Source: Aestuariivivens sediminis (GTDB lineage: Bacteria; Bacteroidota; Bacteroidia; Flavobacteriales; Flavobacteriaceae). Taken from it: a stretch of 64,000 bases of DNA. Below, in pieces: positions 20,399 through 28,351 of the stretch. The DNA lies in assembly GCF_022662105.1 (NCBI RefSeq), contig NZ_JAKMCP010000001.1, positions 558,001 through 622,000 on the forward strand, given 5' to 3'. Each line of letters starts with the position of its first letter. Positions within the stretch are counted from its first letter, which is position 1. The notes below the pieces were generated by a model. It was not told the DNA's origin, ran no database searches, and saw only the letters and a program-made list of their open reading frames with translations. The translations under genes were made by a program, and so were the position numbers.

Positions 20399-20446
20399 TA
20401 TGTACGACTGTTATTCGTCGAAAATTTTTTGAATTTTTTGTACATA
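20399..20446. repeat. Nested inverted repeats in intergenic gap
   Basis: TATGTAC (20399-20405) and GTACATA (20440-20446) form a perfect 7-bp inverted repeat. Inside it is a second pair, CGAC (20405-20408) and GTCG (20417-20420). They lie just after the GH20 stop, in the 159-bp gap before the planctomycete-type block. They could be part of a transcript end or an operator; no U-tract follows closely. Confidence 0.35.
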
Positions 20447-20467
20447 AGGTCATCTTAGAAGCCAATT

Positions 20468-20492
20468 GTTAAAATATTCATTATATTTTAAC
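20468..20492. repeat. Perfect 10-bp inverted repeat upstream of the DUF1549/DUF1553 gene
   Basis: GTTAAAATAT (20468-20477) and ATATTTTAAC (20483-20492) are perfect inverted copies separated by 5 bp. They lie 50 bp before the next start codon. An AT-rich palindrome here may be an operator or a weak terminator (eight T's follow at about 20503-20510). The role is inferred only from position. Confidence 0.4.
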
Positions 20493-20541
20493 AAGAACAA
20501 GATTTTTTTTAAATTAATCTATTAATTAACAACACCTTACA

Positions 20542-22893
20542 ATGTTCAAATCCCAAGACAAAACGTCATTAAAATTAGCATTGTATTTTATTGTCCCCTT
20601 TATCATATTATTACTGATTAAGTATAAATTAAATAAAAATACGACTGCATATTTACCACAAAGCAATGATACCTCCCACTTAGGATCTGCTCCATCCCAT
20701 ATGAAATTACCTGAAACCGTCGATTATATATTTCATGTAAAACCCATACTTTCAGACCGTTGTTATTTATGCCATGGGCCAGACGAAGGTACCCGTGAAG
20801 CAGGATTGCGACTGGACACTAAAGAAGGGGCTTATGCTGCTATTGGTGAGCATTTAGACAGACACGCTATTGTTCCGGGAGATGTTGAAGCCAGTAGATT
20901 GGTATCTAAAATCAACTCCCAGGATCCTGAAAAGGTAATGCCCCCTCCAAGCTCCAACCTGAGTCTATCCGAATATGAAAAAAAGATCTTGACCAAATGG
21001 ATAGCGCAAGGTGCCGTTTGGAAAGACCATTGGTCCTTTATCCCGCCAATAAAAAAAGATATCCCTAAGGTTTCAAACACGAAATGGCCCAGTAATTCCA
21101 TAGATTATTTCATCTTAAGCAATTTGGAAGAAAAGGGTTTGGTCCCTACAGAAAAAGCATCAAAAGAAAAATTAATTCGGAAAGTCTATTTCGATCTTAC
21201 CGGATTGCCTCCCTCCATAACGGATATTGATACCTTTATTTCGGATCCAAATGAAGATGCCTATGAAAAAGTGGTCGATAAATTATTGGCTTCAGAAGCT
21301 TATGGCGAACGAATGGCTTCCAACTGGCTGGATGTTGCCCGTTATGCCGATACGCATGGATATCAGGACGATTTGGAACGCATTATGTGGCCGTGGCGCG
21401 ATTGGGTCATTCATGCCTTCAACAAAAACCTCCCCTATGACAAGTTTATAAAATGGCAAATTGCCGGCGATTTGCTTCCCAAGGCAACCTTGGAACAAAT
21501 TGTAGCTACTGGTTTTAATAGAAACCATAAAATCACTCAGGAAGGTGGGGTGATCGATGAAGAATACCGGGTAGAATACGTCATTGACCGAACCATTACC
21601 ACCTCAACAGCCCTACTTGGTTTGACCATGGAATGTGCCCGATGTCATGACCATAAATATGATCCTATTTCACAAAAAGAGTTCTACAGTATGTATGGTT
21701 TTTTCAATAAGGTAAAAGAAAAGGGCAGAATTGAATACGACGAAATACCAGAACCCAATCTTCTGATTACGGATAAGGAAATTGAGGAAAGTTTATCTTT
21801 TATCAACAAGCCGGATTCCATTCCGGATATTAAGCTTATGGTTATGGAGGATGGGGCCACCGAACGACAAACCTTTATCTTAAACAGAGGGCAATATGAT
21901 GCGCCTACAAAAGAAGTTAGTCCGGGCACACCCAAAGCCATATTATCATTTCCGGAAACACTCCCCAAAAACAGATTAGGGTTGGCGGAATGGCTTTTCA
22001 GTGAAGACCATCCTTTAACGGCAAGAGTTGCCGTTAACAGAATTTGGCAACAAATTTTCGGTATAGGCATTGTATCGACGGTCGACGACTTTGGAAATCA
22101 AGGTGCCTTACCTACTCATCCGGAATTGTTAGACTGGTTAGCCGTTACCTTTAGGGAAAAAGGTTGGGATATAAAGCAAATGATTAAAATGATGGTCATG
22201 TCGAGTACCTATCAACAATCGTCCAAAGCAAGTCCGGAACTCCTGGAAATTGATCCTGACAACCTTCTTTTAGCGCGTAGCTCAAGAAGTAAATTAACCG
22301 CCGAAATGGTTAGAGACAATGCCCTGGCAGTTAGCGGCCTGTTGGTTCATAAAATCGGTGGCCCAAGTGTAAAACCATATCAACCAGAGGGCTTATGGGC
22401 GGAAACCACTTCGGGTCAAGGTCTTACAAAATATATTATGGATGCAGGCGAAAGTCAATACAGACGCAGTTTGTATACCTTTTGGAAACGAACCGTACCG
22501 CCTCCTGCCATGATTACTTTTGATGCTGCTACGAGAGATATTTGTTCCGTGAAGCGACAAAAAACAAGTACCCCGCTTCAGGCCCTGGTCATGTTAAACG
22601 ATCCTCAGCTTATCGAAGCCTCTGAGCATTTAGCAAAAGACCTGTTAAGTGCAGAATCGTTAAACGATGAAGATCGCGTAAAAACCATTTTCAGGAAAAT
22701 TACCTCGCGATATCCCGACGAAGAAGAAACCGACAAGTTGATGGACTATTTGGAATCGTCAAAAGAAAATTTTGAAATCACAACCGAAAATTCAAAGGAG
22801 TCAGACTTAAACAAATCCAAAAAGGAGCTCTATGCCCTTACCACTTTAACGAGTTTGATATTTAATCTAGATGAAGCAATAGTAAAAGGATAA
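20542..22893 (+). CDS. Planctomycete-type cytochrome C/DUF1549/DUF1553 protein
   Basis: The 783-residue protein has an N-terminal membrane anchor (about 11-27). A PSCyt1-type domain follows with one haem-binding CxxCH motif (Cys74, Cys77, His78 in CYLCHGPDE). Then come DUF1549 (about 185-395) and DUF1553 (about 470-750). A second motif CARCHDH (Cys365, Cys368, His369) sits at the end of DUF1549, as usual for this family. These proteins are abundant in Planctomycetes and occur in Bacteroidota beside sulfatases and glycosidases; their biochemical role is not established. The DUF1501 gene starts 4 bp downstream, the usual pairing. Confidence 0.85.
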   Translation: MFKSQDKTSLKLALYFIVPFIILLLIKYKLNKNTTAYLPQSNDTSHLGSAPSHMKLPETVDYIFHVKPILSDRCYLCHGPDEGTREAGLRLDTKEGAYAAIGEHLDRHAIVPGDVEASRLVSKINSQDPEKVMPPPSSNLSLSEYEKKILTKWIAQGAVWKDHWSFIPPIKKDIPKVSNTKWPSNSIDYFILSNLEEKGLVPTEKASKEKLIRKVYFDLTGLPPSITDIDTFISDPNEDAYEKVVDKLLASEAYGERMASNWLDVARYADTHGYQDDLERIMWPWRDWVIHAFNKNLPYDKFIKWQIAGDLLPKATLEQIVATGFNRNHKITQEGGVIDEEYRVEYVIDRTITTSTALLGLTMECARCHDHKYDPISQKEFYSMYGFFNKVKEKGRIEYDEIPEPNLLITDKEIEESLSFINKPDSIPDIKLMVMEDGATERQTFILNRGQYDAPTKEVSPGTPKAILSFPETLPKNRLGLAEWLFSEDHPLTARVAVNRIWQQIFGIGIVSTVDDFGNQGALPTHPELLDWLAVTFREKGWDIKQMIKMMVMSSTYQQSSKASPELLEIDPDNLLLARSSRSKLTAEMVRDNALAVSGLLVHKIGGPSVKPYQPEGLWAETTSGQGLTKYIMDAGESQYRRSLYTFWKRTVPPPAMITFDAATRDICSVKRQKTSTPLQALVMLNDPQLIEASEHLAKDLLSAESLNDEDRVKTIFRKITSRYPDEEETDKLMDYLESSKENFEITTENSKESDLNKSKKELYALTTLTSLIFNLDEAIVKG

Positions 22894-22897
22894 AACA

Positions 22898-24358
22898 ATG
22901 GAAGAACTCAATAAACATTTTATTAATAACAACCGAAGGCATTTTCTAAAAAAACTTGGATTTGGTATTGGTGGTTTGGCTGCGGCTTCATTATTGGATC
23001 CTTTCTCAAGCATCTCTGGTCAGAATCAATTTAATCAGGCTACCGGACTTAATTTACCTCATTTTGCCCCCAAGGCCAAACGTATAATTTATCTTTTTCA
23101 AAGTGGTGGCCCGTCACAATTGGAATTGTTTGACTACAAGCCTTTACTGGATAAAATGAGGGGGCAAGATCTTCCCGATTCGGTAAGAAAAGGACAACGC
23201 TTAACGGGAATGACCTCAGGCCAGGAACGATTTCCCTTAGTGGGAAGCAATTTTAAATTTAATCAATATGGTGAATCACAAGCATGGGTAAGTGACTTAA
23301 TGCCTTATACCGCCAAAATAGTCGATGAACTCTGTTTCATTAAATCGATGCACACAGAAGCGATTAACCATGATCCGGCCATTACCTTTTTTCAGACCGG
23401 ATCCCAACAAACGGGTAGACCCAGTATGGGCTCATGGTTTAGTTATGGCCTGGGAAGCTTAAATGAAAATTTACCTGCATTCACCGTCCTATTGTCCAGA
23501 GGTACAGGACGTCCCTTTTCACAACCCTTATATTCCCGTCTTTGGGGCAATGGATTTTTAAGTTCATTACATCAGGGTGTTCAATTTAGGTCAGGGAAAG
23601 ACCCTGTATTATATTTAAAAGATCCGGAAGGCATGACTCGTGGTGAACGACGAAAAATGCTGGATTATATTAGTGAACTTAACCATAAACAAGAAGAAGA
23701 ATTCGGGGATCCTGAAATTAACAGTCGTATTGCCCAATACGAAATGGCCTACCGTATGCAGACTTCGGTTCCTGAGACCATGAATATAGATGATGAGCCC
23801 GAACATATCATAAAAATGTACGGTGCTAATGCTTCAACACCCGGTACCTATGCTGCTAATTGCTTATTGGCAAGGCGATTGATAGAAAAAGATGTAAGGT
23901 TTGTACAACTATATCATATGGGATGGGACCAGCATTTTGATTTACCCTCTCAAATAGAACGGCAAGCAAAAGATATTGATCAAGGTACTGCTGCTTTGAT
24001 ATTAGATCTAAAACAAAGAGGATTATTGGAAGACACCCTGGTAGTCTGGGGAGGAGAGTTTGGCAGAACCAACTACAGTCAGGGAACTTTAACCGAAACG
24101 AATTACGGCAGGGACCATCACCCAAAATGCTTCACCATGTTTATGGCTGGTGGTGGTGTAAAACCTGGATTTACCTATGGTGAAACCGATGATTTTGGGT
24201 ATAACATTGTTAAAGATCCCATGCATGTCCATGATTTACAAGCGACTATTATGCATCAAATGGGTATTGACCATACCAAGTTTACCTACAAACATCAGGG
24301 TAGGCGTTTTAGGCTAACCGATGTTTCAGGTCATGTAGTTAATGATATTTTAGTGTAA
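22898..24358 (+). CDS. DUF1501 family protein (twin-arginine signal)
   Basis: The 486-residue protein begins with a twin-arginine-like export signal (NRRHFLKKLGFGIGGLAAASL), suggesting export in folded form. The rest matches DUF1501, with the family segments IYLFQSGGPSQLELFDYKP near the start, GWDQHFDLPSQIERQ and WGGEFGRTN. The fold is thought to resemble alkaline phosphatase/sulfatase enzymes, but the reaction is unknown. It is the standard partner of the DUF1549/DUF1553 protein encoded 4 bp upstream. I infer joint action on a periplasmic or surface substrate of this locus. Confidence 0.85.
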   Translation: MEELNKHFINNNRRHFLKKLGFGIGGLAAASLLDPFSSISGQNQFNQATGLNLPHFAPKAKRIIYLFQSGGPSQLELFDYKPLLDKMRGQDLPDSVRKGQRLTGMTSGQERFPLVGSNFKFNQYGESQAWVSDLMPYTAKIVDELCFIKSMHTEAINHDPAITFFQTGSQQTGRPSMGSWFSYGLGSLNENLPAFTVLLSRGTGRPFSQPLYSRLWGNGFLSSLHQGVQFRSGKDPVLYLKDPEGMTRGERRKMLDYISELNHKQEEEFGDPEINSRIAQYEMAYRMQTSVPETMNIDDEPEHIIKMYGANASTPGTYAANCLLARRLIEKDVRFVQLYHMGWDQHFDLPSQIERQAKDIDQGTAALILDLKQRGLLEDTLVVWGGEFGRTNYSQGTLTETNYGRDHHPKCFTMFMAGGGVKPGFTYGETDDFGYNIVKDPMHVHDLQATIMHQMGIDHTKFTYKHQGRRFRLTDVSGHVVNDILV

Positions 24359-24361
24359 TCT

Positions 24362-25405
24362 ATGAGCCGTAGAACCTTTTTAAAACAATCGTCGTGTGCA
24401 TCTCTGGGAATTTTGCTATCTCCATTGTACAATAACGCATTTTCGTTTAGCAAACAAAAAGATGTCATCATCGGACACCATACACACCAATATAAGGTGG
24501 ATATGAATTGGGGGAATTTAGATCCTTTAAAAACGCCCGTTAAGGATTGCCATGAAATGGTTCAGGATTCCAAGGGACGTATAGTTTTACTTACCAATCA
24601 CACGAAAAACAATATCATCATTTACGACAAATCGGGTAAATTATTGGAAACCTGGGGTACGGCATTTCCCGGTGGTCATGGATTGACCTTATGCAAAGAG
24701 AACGGAGAAGATTTTTTATTGATAACCGATTATGACAGGCATCAAATTATTAAAACCACTATTGACGGCAAAGTTGTTTTTGAAATAGATTACCCAAAAG
24801 AAACGGGACATTATAGTAAAAAAGAAGACTTTAAACCCACTGAAACTACAGTATTGGAGAATGGCGATTTTTATGTTGCCGACGGGTATGGAAATCAATA
24901 CATCACCCATTACAATCACAAAGGTGAATTACTGAATATTTTCGGTGGGCGTGGTACCGGTAATTCCCAATTTTTAAATGCGCATGGTATTTGCTACGAC
25001 AACCGAGATAAGACCAACCCGGCGCTGTTAATTTCGGCGAGAGAAATGAATATTCTCAAACGCTTTAGTTTGGATGGCACCTATTTATCTTCCATACCGG
25101 TTCCCGGAGCATTGATTTGCAGACCTGTTGTTCACGGCGACCATATCTATTTTGCCGTTCTAAAATCAAAAAAAGCACCAAATGCGGACTCCGGATTTCT
25201 ATTAATAATGGATCATAAAAACCAAGTGGTATCATGCCCGGGAGCAACTGCACCTTCATATAACAATCGTAATTTAGAGGAACTTTACCAAACGATTAGA
25301 CTTTTCCGGCATCCACACGATGTGTGTATCGATGATGACGAAAACCTGTATGTCGCTCAGTGGAATTCAGGACAAACCTACCCTATTAAACTAATTAGAG
25401 TATGA
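24362..25405 (+). CDS. NHL-type beta-propeller protein with twin-arginine-like signal
   Basis: The 347-residue protein starts with SRRTFLKQSS followed by a hydrophobic stretch, a twin-arginine-like signal. The body has repeated six-bladed-propeller units of NHL type, for example GDFYVADGYGNQYITHYNHK and the closing DENLYVAQWNSGQTYPIKLI. Such propellers bind ligands or, in some families, act as lyases; no catalytic set is clear here. It begins 3 bp after the DUF1501 gene and its stop overlaps the next start by 4 bp, so it belongs to the planctomycete-type module. The function is unknown. Confidence 0.7.
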   Translation: MSRRTFLKQSSCASLGILLSPLYNNAFSFSKQKDVIIGHHTHQYKVDMNWGNLDPLKTPVKDCHEMVQDSKGRIVLLTNHTKNNIIIYDKSGKLLETWGTAFPGGHGLTLCKENGEDFLLITDYDRHQIIKTTIDGKVVFEIDYPKETGHYSKKEDFKPTETTVLENGDFYVADGYGNQYITHYNHKGELLNIFGGRGTGNSQFLNAHGICYDNRDKTNPALLISAREMNILKRFSLDGTYLSSIPVPGALICRPVVHGDHIYFAVLKSKKAPNADSGFLLIMDHKNQVVSCPGATAPSYNNRNLEELYQTIRLFRHPHDVCIDDDENLYVAQWNSGQTYPIKLIRV

Positions 25406-26217
25406 AGCTAATAGTCATGGTATCCCTTTTGGTCTTTATTTCATGGAGTTGCAAAAAAAAGACCGAAAGTGTTTATTTACAACAAGATCAGATTCGCATT
25501 GTTCAACCCAGGTTGGAAGCTACAAACCAATTAATAGATTCCATCGCGTATCTTACTGCACGTTTAAAATTAGAGGGGAGTAAAATATATTATACGACTA
25601 ATGGGGATGATCCAACAGAAAATACCACAGAATATAAAGCCCCCCTGAAAGTATTATCCCCCGGAACCTATAAGTTTCGGGCCTACCATCCTGATTGGAA
25701 AGAAAGTGATATTGCGGAAATAAAATTTTACAAAAGGGGTATTCCAATAGATACCATCATTTGGAATACCAACCCAAATAAGCGTTATCAAGGTGTTGGA
25801 TCACTAACATTACATAACAATAAAAAAGGAGCGTTGGATTTTATGAATGACCAATGGTTAGGTTTCGATACCATTGCCGATGCTACAGTGCATTTAAAAC
25901 ATGCGGTATTTGTGAAATCAATTCATATTGGGTATTTATGCGACCCGGGTTCCTGGATTTTCCCACCAGAAGGCATAATGATAAAAACCTCTGCCGATGG
26001 TACAAAGTTTACACATAAAAATGTAAACCTCCAACCTTTGGATAGTATGTTACCCCCAACATTGAAAAATGTTGAAATTACCATCGGAGACACCATAAAA
26101 CATATCCATGTTACCGTTAAAAATGTAGCGTCTATTCCAGATTGGCATGAGGGTAAGGATAACAAGGCATGGCTCTTTATGGACGAATGGGTATTAAACA
26201 ATAACGGTATTAGATGA
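25402..26217 (+). CDS. Lipoprotein with chitobiase-type Fn3-like and discoidin-like modules
   Basis: A lipoprotein signal (LLVFISWSC, Cys17) is followed by two modules in 271 residues. Residues about 40-115 form the chitobiase C-terminal (Fn3-like) type, seen in KIYYTTNGDDPTENTTEYK. Residues about 125-268 are a discoidin-like module ending WHEGKDNKAWLFMDEW. No catalytic domain is present, so it is probably a carbohydrate-binding or assembly protein. Both modules closely resemble those at the C-terminus of the next protein, suggesting duplication. It overlaps its neighbours on both sides by 4 bp (ATGA), indicating tight coupling. Confidence 0.7.
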   Translation: MKLIVMVSLLVFISWSCKKKTESVYLQQDQIRIVQPRLEATNQLIDSIAYLTARLKLEGSKIYYTTNGDDPTENTTEYKAPLKVLSPGTYKFRAYHPDWKESDIAEIKFYKRGIPIDTIIWNTNPNKRYQGVGSLTLHNNKKGALDFMNDQWLGFDTIADATVHLKHAVFVKSIHIGYLCDPGSWIFPPEGIMIKTSADGTKFTHKNVNLQPLDSMLPPTLKNVEITIGDTIKHIHVTVKNVASIPDWHEGKDNKAWLFMDEWVLNNNGIR

Positions 26218-28328
26218 AATTTTTAAAAACAAAACATGTTATTACAGTTACGGTATTGCTTCTAGTAATACTTGTTGTTTTTGTAGAACCTTCAAGGTTT
26301 ATTCTATTTTTAGGTCGATTTCACCCTGTAATCCTTCACCTTCCTATTGGTGCCTTGATCCTAACATTCTTTATAGAGATTGTAGGACGGATTACCAACA
26401 ACTATCCTAAACAGGTAATACAATATGCGTTGGGATTTTCTTCCTTTTTTGCTGTAGTCGCCTGCATTTTGGGATATTTTTTATCCTTTGAGGGCGGTTA
26501 TGACACCAACACGCTAAATAACCACTTATGGTTAGGGGTCATTTCCACTGTTCTAATAACAGGACTCTTTTTATGGAGCCAATCAAAAAGTAAAGCAGGG
26601 TCCAAACTTTTTTTACCATTTTTTACACTTAGCTTAATTGCTATAGCAATTACAGGTCACCATGGAAGTATCCTTACCCATGGCAGTGATTTTTTAACCC
26701 AATATGCCAAACCTCCCGCAACAATAAAACCCATCACCCATATTGACAGTCTTCATATGTTTGACGATGTGGTTTTTAAAATCCTTGATTCCAAATGTAT
26801 CCAATGCCACAATCCCACGAAACGAAAAGGGGAATTGGCTTTGAACTCACCAGAAAATATATTGCAGGGTGGAGAAAACGGAAAGGTCATTGTTGCAGGG
26901 GATGCCGAAAATAGTCAACTTTATAAAAGCATCCATTTGCCCCTTTCAGATGATAAACATATGCCTCCAGAAGGCAAACCCCAGCTAACGAATAACGAGC
27001 AGTGGCTTTTGACGTATTGGATTAACAATAATGCCGATTTTGAGCATAAAATGGTTCATCTGCCAAAAAATGATACCTTAAATACACTGCTTAAAAAATA
27101 CCTTGTTTTTGAAGATCTAAATATCAAAGAAGCTTCCTTGAGGGATGTCAACAAGGTTAAAGAAGCAGGTTTTACGGTTTTCAAATTAGTTCCTAAACAA
27201 CCTGAACTGAGCGTTAAATTTGAAAATAAAACCATTAGCAACGACGCTCTTAAAATTTTGGAAAAGCTTAAAAATCAAATAATAGAATTGGATTTAAGTC
27301 ATACGAATTTATCGGATGATATGACTTCCGGGTTAAACAAATTTAAAAACCTTAAAAAGTTACACATAAACAACACCAAAATTACCGATGAATCCCTAAA
27401 GCATTTACAGAAGGCCAAGCGACTTGAAACTTTAAACGTCTATGGTACCGAAATTACGAATGATGGACTAATTGCATTATTGCAACACATTGTTCCAAAG
27501 CATATTTATGTTTGGCAAACCCTTGTAGATGATACTACCATTGCGTCTTTGCAATCGAAGTACGACACCCAAATATTTTCGGGTGTCGATAAGGATTTCG
27601 TTGAAATTACAAATTTAGAAGCGCCTACATTTCTAAACGATAAAAACTTATTTGTAGATACCATTTCGATTCGATTAGTCTCTAAAATTAAAAATGTAAA
27701 AACGTATTACACCACAGACGGAACGGAACCTGATACCACATCCCTTTTGTACAAAGACAAAATATTTTTAGACCGTCCTGTGCAATTAAAGATAAAGGCC
27801 TTTAAAGAAGGTTGGTTGCCAAGCGAAACCATAGAAAAAAATTTCTTCAAAATAAAACAGGAAGTATCGAAATACACTTTGGTTAAACAACCCGACGATC
27901 GTTACCCCGGAAGTGATAAATTATTCGACCTGAAAGAAGGCAGTACATTATTTAGAGATGGAAACTGGATAGGTTTTTCGGGGGATAATGTGGACACCAC
28001 CATTGATTTGGAATCGGTTAAACCAATTGATAAAATTTCAGTAAATTGTCTGGAAAATGTGGGGAACTGGATTCTATTTCCTAAAAAGCTGAGCGTCTAT
28101 TCATCTTTAGACAAAGATTCAGAATTTAAAAAAATAGGCGAGTTAAACATTAACAGGCAGGGGCGCTATGGAAATGGCACTGAAATAAAAAAATATACGG
28201 TCAATATTCCCAACACTAAGACCCAATATTTAAGGGTAGTTATAGAAAACTTTAAAACACTCCCCAGTTGGCATGAAGGTGCAGGAACCGATGCATGGCT
28301 TTTTGTGGACGAAATACTTATACAGTAA
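26214..28328 (+). CDS. Membrane protein with cytochrome-like CxxCH, leucine-rich repeats and discoidin-like C-terminus
   Basis: The 704-residue protein has about five membrane helices (8-27, 35-57, 68-91, 104-122, 132-152), like the DUF2231 membrane domain. A PSCyt1-type cytochrome domain follows with CIQCH (Cys195, Cys198, His199) and MPPEGKPQLTNNE. Leucine-rich repeats (about 355-450, for example LDLSHTNLSDDMTSGLNK) come next, then a chitobiase-type Fn3-like module (YYTTDGTEPDTTS) and a discoidin-like module ending WHEGAGTDAWLFVDEILIQ. It may tie an electron-transfer or sensing domain to glycan binding. This architecture is planctomycete-like and its function is unknown. Its start overlaps the previous stop by 4 bp. 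Confidence 0.75.
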   Translation: MKFLKTKHVITVTVLLLVILVVFVEPSRFILFLGRFHPVILHLPIGALILTFFIEIVGRITNNYPKQVIQYALGFSSFFAVVACILGYFLSFEGGYDTNTLNNHLWLGVISTVLITGLFLWSQSKSKAGSKLFLPFFTLSLIAIAITGHHGSILTHGSDFLTQYAKPPATIKPITHIDSLHMFDDVVFKILDSKCIQCHNPTKRKGELALNSPENILQGGENGKVIVAGDAENSQLYKSIHLPLSDDKHMPPEGKPQLTNNEQWLLTYWINNNADFEHKMVHLPKNDTLNTLLKKYLVFEDLNIKEASLRDVNKVKEAGFTVFKLVPKQPELSVKFENKTISNDALKILEKLKNQIIELDLSHTNLSDDMTSGLNKFKNLKKLHINNTKITDESLKHLQKAKRLETLNVYGTEITNDGLIALLQHIVPKHIYVWQTLVDDTTIASLQSKYDTQIFSGVDKDFVEITNLEAPTFLNDKNLFVDTISIRLVSKIKNVKTYYTTDGTEPDTTSLLYKDKIFLDRPVQLKIKAFKEGWLPSETIEKNFFKIKQEVSKYTLVKQPDDRYPGSDKLFDLKEGSTLFRDGNWIGFSGDNVDTTIDLESVKPIDKISVNCLENVGNWILFPKKLSVYSSLDKDSEFKKIGELNINRQGRYGNGTEIKKYTVNIPNTKTQYLRVVIENFKTLPSWHEGAGTDAWLFVDEILIQ

Positions 28329-28351
28329 CTAAAATACTAAACTGATTAACG

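Noticed and set aside
21684-22070. 128-codon minus-strand open frame inside the DUF1549/DUF1553 gene
   Set aside because: It is a shadow of the real gene, without recognisable domain or start signal.
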